Shown here in pieces: positions 18,661-27,100 of a stretch of 64,000 bases of DNA (its first letter is position 1; every line of letters starts with the position of its first letter). The notes beneath the pieces are model-generated. The model saw only the letters and a program-made list of their open reading frames with translations, had not been told where the DNA came from and did not search any database. The DNA comes from Alcanivorax quisquiliarum. Lineage in GTDB: Bacteria > Pseudomonadota > Gammaproteobacteria > Pseudomonadales > Alcanivoracaceae. The stretch lies in NCBI RefSeq assembly GCF_023051175.1, contig NZ_JALKII010000002.1, positions 496,001 through 560,000 on the forward strand. The letters run 5' to 3'. The position numbers were made by a program, and so were the translations under genes.

Positions 18661-20205
18661 TCAGGCCTGTGGGCCAGCCTGGCGGATATCGTCGGAGACG
18701 TCCGCGTATTTTTCGGCGAAGTTCGTATTGAACTGTGTCGCCAGATCACGTGCTTGTGCTTCGTACTGCTCCGGGTTTTTCCAGGTTTTCTTCGGCACCA
18801 GCAGCTGTTCGTCCACACCCGGAACGGCTTTCGGCACGTCCAGGTTGATGATTTCCAGATGCTCGGTTTCCGCCTCGTCCAGCGCGCCGGACAAAATGGC
18901 ATTCACCACTGCACGGGTAGTAGGAATGCTGAAGCGTTCGCCTTCGCCGTAGGGGCCGCCTGTCCAGCCGGTGTTCACCAGATAGACGCGGGAGCCGAAT
19001 TCGTCCATGCGCTTCATCAGCAGCTCGGCATACTCGCCAGCGCGGCGCGGGAAGAACGGTGCGCCAAAGCAGGTGGAGAAGGTGCTCTTGATGCCGGAGC
19101 CGGCGCCCATCTCGGTGGAGCCGACCAGCGCCGTGTAGCCACTGAGGAAGTGATAGGCAGCTGCTTCACGAGAGAGCCTGGCCACTGGCGGCAGCACGCC
19201 GGTCAGATCGCAGGTCAGGAAAATGATGTGCTTCGGCTCGCCCGCCTGATTCTCGATCACGCGCTTGTCGACATTTTCCAGCGGATAGGCGGCGCGGGTG
19301 TTCTGCGTCAGCGAGACATCGGTGTAATCCGGCACGCGGGTTTCTTCGTTCAGCACGACGTTTTCCAGCACGGCGCCGAACTTGATCGCGTCCCAGATCA
19401 CTGGTTCGTTTTTCTGCGACAGATCAATGCACTTGGCGTAGCAGCCGCCTTCGATGTTGAACACCACATCCTTGCCCCAGCCGTGCTCATCGTCACCGAT
19501 CAGGTAACGATCCGGGTCGGCGGAGAGGGTGGTCTTGCCGGTGCCGGAGAGGCCGAAGAACAGTGCCACATCGCCGTTTTCGCCAACATTGGCAGAGCAG
19601 TGCATCGGCAGCACGTCTTTTTCGGGCAGCAGGAAGTTCTGCACCGCAAACATGGCTTTCTTCAGCTCACCGGCGTAGCGCATACCGGCAATCAGCACGC
19701 GACGCTGGGCAAACTGGAAGATCACACAGCCGTCGGAGTTGGTGCCGTCACGCTCGGGCTGGCATTCGAAATTGGCGGCGTGGAGCACTTCCCACTGTTC
19801 CTTGCTGGCCGGGTTGTACTGCTCCGGGCGAATGAACAGAGTGTTGGCGAACAGGTTGTGCCAGGCAGTCTGCGTGGTCACTTTCACCGGAATATAGTGC
19901 GCGGCAGCCGCGCCGACGTGCAGGTGGGAAACAAACTGATCCTGCTCGGCCACAAAGGCCGACACGCGCTCCCACAGTGCATCGAAGCGGGCAGCATCGA
20001 AGGGACGGTTGACCGGGCCCCAGTGAATATCGGCGCTGGTGCTGGGCTCGTCGACGATGAAGCGATCCATCGGCGAGCGACCAGTGCGGTGCCCGGTCTC
20101 ACATACTAATGCGCCGTTGCTGGCAAGCTTGCCTTCATTGCGCTGGATGGCCAGCTCGACGAGTTGCGCCGGGCTCAGGTCGTTGTAAACAGTTGCTTTG
20201 GTCAT
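18661..20205 (-). CDS. pckA: Phosphoenolpyruvate carboxykinase (ATP)
   Basis: The 514-residue enzyme converts oxaloacetate plus ATP to PEP, CO2 and ADP, the entry step of gluconeogenesis. It has [10 protein letters not shown] near residue 40-50, the kinase-1a P-loop GLSGTGKTT at 218-226, and kinase-2 and substrate-binding segments. [11 protein letters not shown], typical of the ATP-dependent form, lies near the C-terminus. Length is normal. AGGA lies seven bases before the ATG. It is monocistronic, with its own terminator downstream. A 9-bp inverted repeat (20295-20303 with 20316-20324) lies in the 226-base region shared with the 3' end of hslO. Confidence 0.96.
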   Translation of the reverse strand: MTKATVYNDLSPAQLVELAIQRNEGKLASNGALVCETGHRTGRSPMDRFIVDEPSTSADIHWGPVNRPFDAARFDALWERVSAFVAEQDQFVSHLHVGAAAAHYIPVKVTTQTAWHNLFANTLFIRPEQYNPASKEQWEVLHAANFECQPERDGTNSDGCVIFQFAQRRVLIAGMRYAGELKKAMFAVQNFLLPEKDVLPMHCSANVGENGDVALFFGLSGTGKTTLSADPDRYLIGDDEHGWGKDVVFNIEGGCYAKCIDLSQKNEPVIWDAIKFGAVLENVVLNEETRVPDYTDVSLTQNTRAAYPLENVDKRVIENQAGEPKHIIFLTCDLTGVLPPVARLSREAAAYHFLSGYTALVGSTEMGAGSGIKSTFSTCFGAPFFPRRAGEYAELLMKRMDEFGSRVYLVNTGWTGGPYGEGERFSIPTTRAVVNAILSGALDEAETEHLEIINLDVPKAVPGVDEQLLVPKKTWKNPEQYEAQARDLATQFNTNFAEKYADVSDDIRQAGPQA

Positions 20206-20294
20206 GGCTATTCCTGGGCTTCTCTATCCTGGCTCTTGGCCGTATCGCAAACGCCCGGAGAGCGGGTTGCCCGGGTGTGTGCGGAAATCGCGGG

Positions 20295-20324
20295 TTTCGG
20301 TGCTGGTCTGCAGCGGCACCGAAA
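20295..20324. repeat. Inverted repeat between hslO and pckA
   Basis: tttcggtgc and gcaccgaaa form a perfect 9-bp inverted repeat with a 12-base loop. No U-tract follows on either strand. It may be an operator of pckA or a weak hslO transcript end; neither can be decided from the sequence. Confidence 0.4.
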
Positions 20325-20431
20325 AGGCAGAGAGGGCGCCACAAAGACCTGCCGGCGTCCGCTTGGGACCACCGGCAAGCGCGCAATTATGACAGAACCC
20401 ACCGTTTGGTGCCACGCGAAGGCGCTCTGCG

Positions 20432-21310
20432 TTAGTGAGGGCGGGCGCCAAGCTCGTGCAACATCGCGCCCAGATCGACGGCATCAAACACTTCCTCCTG
20501 GCCACAAAAATCACAGCTGACCCGTGCCTCGCCCTGATGGGTGAGAATCTGCTGGAGCTCCTGGGCGCCGAGCGAAAGCAGCGTGCTGGAGACTTTTTCC
20601 CGCGAGCAAGTGCAGCTGAAGCGAACTGCAGTGGGCGGGTTGAGCCTCGGCGGGGTTTCGTGAAACAGCCGATGCAACACTGTTTCCACCGGCAGATCCA
20701 GCAGCTCTTCCAGCGCGAGAGTGCCGGCCAGGGTAGTCAGGTGCTGCCAGGCTTGTTCGTTCTGCTGGTGATCGGCGATGCGATCAGGCAAGCGCTGCAA
20801 CAGCAGCCCGGCGGCATGGCCATTGCCGGCGGCCAGCCACAGGCGAGTGGGCAACTGTTCGGACTGGGTGAAATAATCTTCCAGGCAACCAGCCAGATCG
20901 GCGCGCTCCATCGGCACCACGCCCTGATACTGGGTGCCCTGCTCGGGGCGTATGGTGATCGCCATCAAGCCCTCGCCAAGTAGCGCAGGCAGCGCGGTTT
21001 CAGCGCTTTCGCCAGGAATGTCGGCCCGCGCCAGCGCCCGCACCTCGCTCTGGTGTGTGCTCTCGGCCAGCAACAGTGTCAGCGGCCCCTGGCCCTGCGC
21101 CTGCAAGCTCAGACGGCCTTCGAGCTTCAGTGTGCCGGTGAGCAGTGTGACGGCGGCCAGCGCCTCGCCAAGCAGGCCCTGGATCACCATCGGGTAGTCA
21201 TGGCCCGCCAGCGCCTGGCTGACGCTGGCTTCCAGCCGCACTATTTCGCCCCGCACATCGCTGTCAGGAAACAGGAAACGCTGGCGGATATCATTCTGGG
21301 TCATCGGCAT
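20432..21310 (-). CDS. hslO: Redox-regulated chaperone Hsp33
   Basis: The 292-residue protein is a holdase chaperone switched on by oxidation. The redox/zinc switch is intact: C233 and C235 (SCTC) with C266 and C269 (CDFC) near the C-terminus. The N-terminal substrate-binding domain has the expected DVRGEIVRLEASV and ALAAVTLLTGTLKLEGRLSLQ segments. Two starts six bases apart (21310, 21304) are possible. It is the last gene of hslR-hslO as in many gammaproteobacteria and follows hslR by 33 bases. Confidence 0.95.
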   Translation of the reverse strand: MPMTQNDIRQRFLFPDSDVRGEIVRLEASVSQALAGHDYPMVIQGLLGEALAAVTLLTGTLKLEGRLSLQAQGQGPLTLLLAESTHQSEVRALARADIPGESAETALPALLGEGLMAITIRPEQGTQYQGVVPMERADLAGCLEDYFTQSEQLPTRLWLAAGNGHAAGLLLQRLPDRIADHQQNEQAWQHLTTLAGTLALEELLDLPVETVLHRLFHETPPRLNPPTAVRFSCTCSREKVSSTLLSLGAQELQQILTHQGEARVSCDFCGQEEVFDAVDLGAMLHELGARPH

Positions 21311-21343
21311 CTCGGCTTGTGTGATCGGTAGCGGTGGTTGCGT

Positions 21344-21730
21344 TCAGGTGTCCTGGCGGGCGCGAAAGCGGCTCAGGTCACGGCGTTCTTTCTTGCTGGG
21401 CCGGTGATCCGGCGCAACACGGCTGGCGTATTCTGCACGCCGGTGGGCGGCCGCTTGCTCGCGTGCCACCAGGCTTTCCTCTGTTTCCTGATACAGCAGG
21501 GCGGCCTGGGCTGCACTGCCGCGCTTTTCGGCCAGGCCAGTCACGATCACAGTGAAAGTGTCGTGCCCGCGCGGTGTGGTGATGGTGTCGCCCACCTTGA
21601 CGGCGCGGCTGGGTTTGACGCGCTGGCCGCCCAGTTGCACCTTGCCGCCATCCACCGCTTGCTGTGCCAGGCTGCGTGTCTTGAAAAAGCGCGCTGCCCA
21701 CAGCCATTTGTCGATACGGACGCTTTCCAT
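21344..21730 (-). CDS. hslR: Heat-shock protein 15, S4-domain RNA-binding protein
   Basis: The protein is 128 residues from the ATG at 21730. An S4 RNA-binding domain starts at once: MESVRIDKWLWAARFFKTRSLA, then GGKVQLGGQRVKPSRAVKVGDTI. A basic C-terminal tail ends KKERRDLSRFRARQ. Hsp15 rescues stalled 50S subunits carrying peptidyl-tRNA after heat stress. Its ATG shares a base with the TAA stop of the upstream nucleotidase gene (TAATG), so translation is coupled. Longer in-frame starts overlap that gene and are rejected. Confidence 0.93.
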   Translation of the reverse strand: MESVRIDKWLWAARFFKTRSLAQQAVDGGKVQLGGQRVKPSRAVKVGDTITTPRGHDTFTVIVTGLAEKRGSAAQAALLYQETEESLVAREQAAAHRRAEYASRVAPDHRPSKKERRDLSRFRARQDT

Positions 21731-22386
21731 TATCGCGGCTGCACGGTATCGAATTGGTCGATGGCCGGGAACGGCCGGGTGTGCGGCCGCGCCGGCACGC
21801 TGGAATCCGGGTGCAGAATACTCCACAGGTGGCCGATACCGTAACGCTGCGCGGAGCCGAGCACCGGCAATGAATCGTCCACCAGCAGCGTGCGCTCGGG
21901 GGTGAACGGGTGCGCTTCGCTGAGCCGCTCCCAGAAGGGCTGCTCCTCTTTCGCCGCTCGATACTGGTGGCTGGAGACCAGTGCATCGAAATAGCGATCG
22001 ATGCCGGTGCGCTCCACCTTCAATGACAGCGCATCCGGGTGCGCATTGGTGACCATCACCACGCGCCGCCCGCTGGCCTGAAGCGCAGCCAGAAACGCCT
22101 CGGCGCCGGGGCGGTAACCGATGCGCTCGGCAACCTGGCGCTTCAGCGCGGCAATGTTCAGGCCCAGCTCATCAGACCAGAAATCCATGCAATACCAGTT
22201 CAGTGTGCCCTGGTGACGGCCAATCCAGTCGGCCAGCAGCGCAAGCGCTTCCGGTTCGGAGAGCGAATTCAGCCGGGCATAGTGCTGCGGCACATAGACC
22301 TGCCAGAAGAAGTTGTCGAAGGCGAGATCCAGCAATGTGCCGTCCATGTCCAGCAGAACGGTGTCAATCTGTTGCCAGTCAATCAT
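21730..22386 (-). CDS. yrfG: GMP/IMP nucleotidase, YrfG-like HAD hydrolase
   Basis: The protein is 218 residues, starting at MIDWQQIDTVLLDMDGTLLDLAFD (22386), with AGGAAA upstream. The HAD motifs are motif I DMDGTLLD, motif II VMVTNAHPD, the motif III lysine in AAKEEQPFW, and motif IV LLVDDS. FDNFFWQVYVPQHYA and the overall order match YrfG, a purine nucleotidase. It lies just upstream of hslR with a 1-base stop-start overlap, and is divergent from nudE. This matches the enterobacterial and Pseudomonas yrfG-hslR-hslO order. Confidence 0.88.
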   Translation of the reverse strand: MIDWQQIDTVLLDMDGTLLDLAFDNFFWQVYVPQHYARLNSLSEPEALALLADWIGRHQGTLNWYCMDFWSDELGLNIAALKRQVAERIGYRPGAEAFLAALQASGRRVVMVTNAHPDALSLKVERTGIDRYFDALVSSHQYRAAKEEQPFWERLSEAHPFTPERTLLVDDSLPVLGSAQRYGIGHLWSILHPDSSVPARPHTRPFPAIDQFDTVQPR

Positions 22387-22449
22387 TTGTTTCCTGCGCA
22401 AACGCGCTAATCTGTGCGCCGGGATCACAAGGCTTCAGGAGTGCTCAGT

Positions 22450-23004
22450 ATGCAACACAAACCCGAGATCCTTGAAACCCGGCTGATAGCCAAAAGCCGG
22501 TTGTTTGGTATCGAGGAGATGAAAATCCGCTTCAGCAATGGCGCGGAGCGTACCTACGAGCGGCTGCGCACACCGCCAATCGCTGCCGTGATGATGGTGC
22601 CGTTGCTGGATGACGATACCGTTGTCCTGATTCGTGAATATGGGGCCGGGCTGGAGGAGTATCAACTCACCCTCCCCAAAGGCGCGCTGGATGACGGCGA
22701 AGACTGGCGCGAAGCCGCCGATCGCGAGCTGCGCGAGGAGGCCGGCTATGGCGCCGGGCGCCTGACGCTGCTCAAGCGCATGACGCTTTCGCCGGGCTAT
22801 ATGGGCCATCAGATCCGGGCAGTGCTGGCGGAAGACCTGTTCCCGGCTACCTTGCCGGGCGACGAACCGGAGCCGCTGGAAGTGCTGACCTGGCGGCTGT
22901 CCGAGCTGGATGCACTGATACAGCGGGAAGACATGACCGAGGCGCGTGTGATTGCCGCGCTTTACATGGCTCGTGATATCGTGCGCAACCGCCAGCAGGG
23001 CTGA
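22450..23004 (+). CDS. nudE: ADP-compound hydrolase NudE (Nudix)
   Basis: The protein is 184 residues from the ATG at 22450, with CAGGAG upstream. The Nudix box lies at about 78-100: GALDDGEDWREAADRELREE, followed by AGYG, with the key REL-REE core. It hydrolyses ADP-ribose, Ap3A and NADH-type compounds. LPKGALDDGE and TLSPGYMGHQ are characteristic of NudE. It is divergent from yrfG; the gap is only 63 bases, so the two promoters overlap. cysQ follows 70 bases later and may be co-transcribed. Confidence 0.93.
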   Translation: MQHKPEILETRLIAKSRLFGIEEMKIRFSNGAERTYERLRTPPIAAVMMVPLLDDDTVVLIREYGAGLEEYQLTLPKGALDDGEDWREAADRELREEAGYGAGRLTLLKRMTLSPGYMGHQIRAVLAEDLFPATLPGDEPEPLEVLTWRLSELDALIQREDMTEARVIAALYMARDIVRNRQQG

Positions 23005-23074
23005 ACGCCCCGGCGCGAGCAGGGACGGCCTCAGGCAAGGCTTGATCGATGACGCTGACTGTAAGGAGAGCAGG

Positions 23075-23902
23075 GTGGAAAGCACACCACAGGTTTCACA
23101 AGCACTACTGGATGATATTGCCGCCATCGCCGTGAAGGCGGGCGAGGCGATCATGGCCGTCTATGGCCGTGAAGAAATTGCCGTTGATCGCAAGGGCGAC
23201 GACTCACCGCTGACTGCCGCGGATCTGGCCGCCCACAAGATCATCAGCGCGGCGCTGGCCGAACTGACCCCGGACATCCCGCTGCTGTCCGAAGAATCCG
23301 AGCACATTCCCTGGGAAGTGCGCCGGCAGTGGCGCCGCTTCTGGCTGGTTGATCCGCTGGATGGCACCAAGGAATTCATCAATCGTAACGGCGAATTCAC
23401 CGTCAACATCGCCCTGATTCAGGGCGGTGAGCCGGTGCTGGGCGCGGTGCATGTGCCGGTAACCGGCGTGACCTACCTCGGTGCGCGTGAGATTGGCGCC
23501 TGGTGCGAACGCGACGGCCAGCGCCAGCCCATTCGTGTGCGCACCATCAGCTCGCCGGTGGTGATGGTGGCCAGCCGCCGCCACGGTGCCGAGCAGGTGG
23601 AGGCGCTGGAAGCCGAAATGCGCGAGCGCTTCGGGCCGGTGACCCGCACCAGCATGGGCTCCTCCCTGAAGCTGTGCCTGGTAGCGGCCGGGGAGGCTGA
23701 TATCTACCCGCGCCTGGCGCCGACCTGTGAGTGGGATACTGGCGCTGCACAAGCCGTGGTGGAAGCTGCTGGCGGTGTGGTCGTGGATACCCGCCTGGCG
23801 CCGTTGGCATACCAGAAAGAAAACCTGCTCAACCCGCATTTTCTGGTGCTTGGCGGCGAGCGCGAGCGTTGGGATTTCCTGCCGGAGCTATTGCACGCCT
23901 GA
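23075..23902 (+). CDS. cysQ: 3'(2'),5'-bisphosphate nucleotidase CysQ
   Basis: The protein is 275 residues from a GTG at 23075, chosen because AAGGAG ends six bases upstream. The inositol-monophosphatase fold signatures are present: SPLTAADLAAHK, the metal-binding LVDPLDGTKEFINRNGEFTVNIALI, and CEWDTGAAQAVVEAAGG at the second motif. CysQ removes PAP formed during sulfate assimilation. The usual nudE-cysQ pairing is kept. Directly after the stop begins the GCTGG microsatellite. Confidence 0.94.
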   Translation: MESTPQVSQALLDDIAAIAVKAGEAIMAVYGREEIAVDRKGDDSPLTAADLAAHKIISAALAELTPDIPLLSEESEHIPWEVRRQWRRFWLVDPLDGTKEFINRNGEFTVNIALIQGGEPVLGAVHVPVTGVTYLGAREIGAWCERDGQRQPIRVRTISSPVVMVASRRHGAEQVEALEAEMRERFGPVTRTSMGSSLKLCLVAAGEADIYPRLAPTCEWDTGAAQAVVEAAGGVVVDTRLAPLAYQKENLLNPHFLVLGGERERWDFLPELLHA

Positions 23903-24421
23903 TCCGGGCTGGCAGGCTTTGCTGGGCTGGGCTGGGCTGGGCTGGGCTGGGCTGGGCTGGGCTGGGCTGGGCTGGGCTGGGCTGGGCGTGGCCTGGCTTC
24001 GCTTCCTTCTGGCCGGAGTCGCTCCAGCGCCTCTCAACGAGGCTCGTTCAGGCATCGTCCGCTGCGGCGAGCAGCGTAGCTTGAAGAGAGCTTCCGAATC
24101 AGGCTCGGCCCGGCGGCGGCCTGTTCCTGGGGAGGGCGCTGCCGGCCTGCTGCTTTCGGGCCGAGCCCCACGCGCCCGATGAGCCGCTTGCCGCCAGTCA
24201 CGTCACGCATTCTGCCAACGACCGCCCGCGCCTGATGAACCGCTGTTGATCCGGCTATCAAGCTGCACACCGCTTATACTGGAACCGGGCATCAGCCAGC
24301 CCGCTGCCCTCTACATGGATCCGGGCATCAACCGGGCTGCTGCCCTATACTGCTACGAATGCTGTCCTGACGCGCGTGGCGCGGCCGGGCCGGCGTGTCG
24401 GTCGGTTTGCCTGGAGCCGCT
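23903..24421. other. 519-base non-coding region between cysQ and the MFS gene
   Basis: Apart from the GCTGG tract, it holds an imperfect 30-bp direct repeat (24285-24314 and 24321-24350, 25 of 30 identical) flanked by two TATACT -10-like hexamers (24275-24280, 24346-24351). No coding frame here has a recognisable product. A promoter for the MFS gene may lie in 24240-24360, but no good -35 was seen. Confidence 0.5.
23921..23985 (+). repeat. Pentanucleotide microsatellite, 13 copies of GCTGG
   Basis: Thirteen perfect tandem copies of gctgg begin 19 bases after the cysQ stop. The tract is G-rich on the plus strand (about 39 of 65 bases) and a likely site for polymerase slippage. It lies in the 3' flank of cysQ, some 440 bases before the MFS gene. 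Confidence 0.95.
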
Positions 24422-25846
24422 GTGTCCGAGACGCACCTGCAACAGCTGATGGCCCGCCATGGAGAGCGGTACAAGTGGTTCGCCACCTGTACCGCGATGG
24501 TGGGAGCCATGGCGATGTCGCTCTCTTCCACCATCGTGAACGTGGCCCTGCCGGGCATCATGCAGACGTTTGCCGTCAGCCATAGCGAAGTGCAATGGCT
24601 GGCGACGGCGTTCATGGCCGCCATGACAGTGGGCATGCTGGTCAACGCCTGGTGTGTGAATACCTTCGGGCTGCGCCGCACATATCTGGGGGCGATGGCG
24701 ATATTCCTGCTGGCCTGTGCGCTGGGCGGGCTGGCGCCCTCGTTTGCCGTACTGGTGGCGTCGCGGGTGGCCCAGGGGCTGATGGCCGGCCTGATCCAGC
24801 CGCTGGCGCTGCTGATCATCTATCAGGTATTTCCCGTCAATGAGCGCGGCAAGGCGATGGGCATCTACGGTATGGGCGTGATTCTGGGCCCGACCTTCGG
24901 CCCCGTGCTCGGCGGCGTGATGATGGATCTGGTCAGCTGGCGCTGGGTTTTTCTGGTGGTGGTGCCAGTCGTGTTCGGCGGGCTGTATATGGCGATGACG
25001 TTTCTGGCGCGGCCCGATATCGCCCTGACCCGGCGCCGGCTGGATGTGCCGGGGCTGATGTTACTGGCACTTTGGCTGACAGCGCTGCTCTGGACACTCT
25101 CCAATGCGGCCCTGCGCGGCTGGGCTGATCCGTGGCTGCTCGGCGGTATCGCTACCACCCTTATCGCCCTCGGTATCTTCGTCTGGGTGCAATTACGCCG
25201 CCGCGAGCCCTTGATGGCGATGGCGGTGTTCCTCCAGCCGGGCTTCGCCGGTGCCTTTCTGCTGGCGGCGCTCACCGGTGCCGGCCTGTTCGGCTCCATC
25301 TATCTGTTGCCGCTGCTGGTGCAGACCGAGCTGGGTTTTTCGGCCACCGAAGCTGGCCTGTTGCTGGTGCCTGCCGGCCTGGTGATGGCGGTGGTCTTCC
25401 CCATTGTCGGCCGCATGGCCGATGTGTACGGCACGCTCTGGCTGGTGGGCAGCGGGTTGCTGGTGTTTGCGGCATCCAGCCTGCTACTGGGCTTTGCCGC
25501 CGATGGCAGCACCTTCCTGCGCCTCGCCTGCTGGGCGGCATTGGGCCGCATCGGCATGGCGCTGTTGATGCCGCCGGTGGTCGTCGGCTCCCTGCGCCTG
25601 CTGCCGGAGCCGCTGATCAACCAGGGCGCAGGCGTGATCAGCTTTGCCCGGCAATTCGGTGGCGCGATCGGTGTCAGCCTGGCTGCCATGGTGCTGCAAA
25701 GCCACGCGGGCATCAGCCCGGCCGGAGAAAGCGCAAGCTCCCTGGCCCAGGGCTACCGGCAGGCGTTTTTCCTGCTGGCAGCGCTGTACCTGTTGGGCCT
25801 GCTGCCGCTGTGGTGGATGGTGCAAGGAGAGCGGCGCCTTCCCTGA
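24422..25846 (+). CDS. DHA2-type MFS transporter (EmrB/QacA family)
   Basis: The protein is 474 residues from a GTG at 24422, with GGAG five bases upstream; a GTG at 24395 is an alternative. About 14 membrane segments can be traced. Family motifs are LSSTIVNVALPGIMQTF at the end of TM1 (motif D1-like), the loop 2-3 segment CVNTFGLRRTYLGAM, and GPTFGPVLGGVMMD in TM5 (motif C of drug/H+ antiporters). It probably exports a toxic compound or drug from the inner membrane. No EmrA-like partner or TetR/MarR regulator lies next to it, so the substrate is unknown. Confidence 0.9.
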   Translation: MSETHLQQLMARHGERYKWFATCTAMVGAMAMSLSSTIVNVALPGIMQTFAVSHSEVQWLATAFMAAMTVGMLVNAWCVNTFGLRRTYLGAMAIFLLACALGGLAPSFAVLVASRVAQGLMAGLIQPLALLIIYQVFPVNERGKAMGIYGMGVILGPTFGPVLGGVMMDLVSWRWVFLVVVPVVFGGLYMAMTFLARPDIALTRRRLDVPGLMLLALWLTALLWTLSNAALRGWADPWLLGGIATTLIALGIFVWVQLRRREPLMAMAVFLQPGFAGAFLLAALTGAGLFGSIYLLPLLVQTELGFSATEAGLLLVPAGLVMAVVFPIVGRMADVYGTLWLVGSGLLVFAASSLLLGFAADGSTFLRLACWAALGRIGMALLMPPVVVGSLRLLPEPLINQGAGVISFARQFGGAIGVSLAAMVLQSHAGISPAGESASSLAQGYRQAFFLLAALYLLGLLPLWWMVQGERRLP

Positions 25847-25882
25847 AAGCCGGCCCTGAAACCTTTCCTGAAAATAAGAAAT

Positions 25883-25942
25883 TTTGAGATGAAAGAGGCT
25901 ATTTGGCTGGTTTCATCTCAAAAAATTGGATTTTTGAGATGA
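25883..25942. promoter_or_regulatory. Operator-like array upstream of the HigA-type gene
   Basis: Three boxes are TTTGAGATGA at 25883-25892, its inverted copy TCATCTCAAA at 25913-25922, and TTTGAGATGA again at 25933-25942. Start-to-start spacing of the same-strand boxes is exactly 50 bp. The inverted CATCTCA core lies 31 bp after the first and 19 bp before the third. The same spacing recurs in front of the fic gene at 26990-27099. Confidence 0.75.
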
Positions 25943-26048
25943 GATGCGCTGTTGTGGCAGGCTCAACCCAGGAACAGCTCAAACTGAAAAATAGCCGACC
26001 GGCTGCCCTATGAAGTATCAGGCGCAGAAAGCGCCAGGAGATCGGAAC

Positions 26049-26348
26049 ATGATCAAGAACGGCATGCGCCCGGTGCATCCGGGGGAGATTTTGCGAGAGG
26101 ACTATCTAGAGCCGCTTGGCATGAGCGCCAATGCACTGGCGCGGGCGCTCAATGTCACCGCCACTCGCATCAATGACATTGTGCGCGAGCGCCGGGGCGT
26201 GACGGCGGATACTGCGTTGCGGCTGGCACGTTACTTCGGCGGGGATGCTCGAAGCTGGCTGAATTTACAGTCCGCGTTCGAGTTGAGAGCAGCCGAGATC
26301 GCAGCAGGTAAGGCTATTGTGAGGGAAGTGTCGCCGCGCACGGCATGA
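26049..26348 (+). CDS. higA: HigA-family antitoxin / XRE regulator without adjacent HigB
   Basis: The protein is 99 residues from the ATG at 26049, with AGGAG eight bases upstream. NGMRPVHPGEILREDYLEPL is the HigA (VapI) signature. The helix-turn-helix spans about 25-75 (MSANALARALNVTATRINDIVRERRGVTADTALRLARYFGG). HigA proteins bind and neutralise HigB RNases and repress their operon. No HigB frame fits: the 202 bases upstream are non-coding and a terminator follows downstream. It is therefore an orphan regulator. Its most likely target is the shared TTTGAGAT box array that precedes both it and the fic gene. Confidence 0.88.
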   Translation: MIKNGMRPVHPGEILREDYLEPLGMSANALARALNVTATRINDIVRERRGVTADTALRLARYFGGDARSWLNLQSAFELRAAEIAAGKAIVREVSPRTA

Positions 26349-26422
26349 GCGCGCCGCCACCAACGCGCGCTGCCGCTTGTCGTGGCGTGTGCCCGGTGAG
26401 AAACTGAAGCCAGCGCCTGATA

Positions 26423-26492
26423 AAGGCTGGTGTCCCAACGCTTCCGAAGCGGCGGAAGTAGCGGCCCCAGACGTGCTGTCATGTGCTGCCCC
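26423..26492 (+). repeat. 70-bp repeat element, copy 1
   Basis: About 84% identical, without gaps, to 26689-26758. It contains a short inverted repeat (cttccg / cggaag, loop aagcgg) at about 26441-26458. This copy lies in the higA 3' region, just before the terminator. Confidence 0.75.
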
Positions 26493-26496
26493 GGAA

Positions 26497-26525
26497 CCCC
26501 TGGCTATTGCCGGGGGTTTTGTTTT
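26497..26525 (+). terminator. Terminator of the higA transcript
   Basis: An 8-bp stem (cccctggc 26497-26504, gccggggg 26509-26516, one G-T pair) with a TATT loop is followed by TTTTGTTTT. It ends the transcript about 150 bases after the higA stop and separates higA from fic. Confidence 0.85.
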
Positions 26526-26688
26526 CAGGCAATGCGAGCCGGGTGGCGTTCTCCTGGATCGGTTTGGCTGCTTTGGCCGCGCCCAACGTGGCGTCTCACT
26601 GTTACAGCCCCCGATGCGGAGCTACCGGGTTGTCTTGGCCGGTTGCCACAGGTTTGTCCGAGTGGAAGAATAGCCACGGCGTCTGGTG

Positions 26689-26758
26689 AAGGCTGGTGTC
26701 CCAACGTTTCCAAAGTGGCGGAAATCGTGGCCCCAGAGGTACCGTCAGGCGCTGCCCC
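26689..26758 (+). repeat. 70-bp repeat element, copy 2
   Basis: Second copy of the element at 26423-26492. The internal inverted repeat is kept with a paired change at its base (c-g in copy 1, t-a in copy 2). No terminator follows this copy. Confidence 0.75.
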
Positions 26759-26970
26759 CTCTCTTCCGTCCTGCGGCCTTATCCAATTCTGCGGCCCTGC
26801 TCTTCCTCTAAACCTGCCTGGTTCAGCTTGATCAATGCCGGCCTTCTCATGAGCCATGTCCGAAGTTGCCCAGCGTGGCACGGGCGGAGGGCGCATTTCT
26901 GTGCGACGTCTGCAGTCTTTGCAGTACTCAGGCTGGTGTCGCTGCGGCAGCGGGTGCGATGCGGAGGTGT

Positions 26971-27099
26971 TTTCTCGAAAGAAGGGAAATTTGAGATGAC
27001 GGAGGTATTTTGGTGGCTCTTGTCTCAGGAAGCACTTTTTTTGAGATATCGGGCTTCTTTAGGGTAGGCTTGTCTCAATATTGTGATTTTTTGAGATGA
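26971..27099. promoter_or_regulatory. 50-bp-periodic operator array upstream of fic
   Basis: Direct boxes TTTGAGAT start at 26990, 27040 and 27090. Inverted boxes TGTCTCA start at 27021 and 27071, with a degenerate one (TTTCTCG) at 26971. Spacing alternates 19 and 31 bp without exception. The last box ends one base before the GTG at 27101. The unit aligns with the array before higA, which points to a common DNA-binding protein. Confidence 0.75.
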
Positions 27100-27100
27100 A

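Larger units (their letters stand above)
26349..27100. other. 752-base non-coding region between higA and fic
   Basis: It contains the two 70-bp repeats, the higA terminator and the fic operator array, described separately. Open frames here are short and have no recognisable domain or ribosome-binding site. I see no gene in it. Confidence 0.6.

Noticed and set aside
20295-20324. Inverted repeat after hslO as a rho-independent terminator
   Set aside because: No U-tract on either strand and a 12-base loop; listed only as an inverted repeat.
23921-23985. GCTGG tract as a CRISPR or protein-repeat coding region
   Set aside because: There are no spacers, and the frames through it (GWAGL repeats) begin inside cysQ in the wrong frame and have no start signals.
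26377-26896. Short frames between higA and fic as possible genes or a HigB toxin
   Set aside because: None has a ribosome-binding site or HigB-like residues, and they overlap the 70-bp repeats and the higA terminator.
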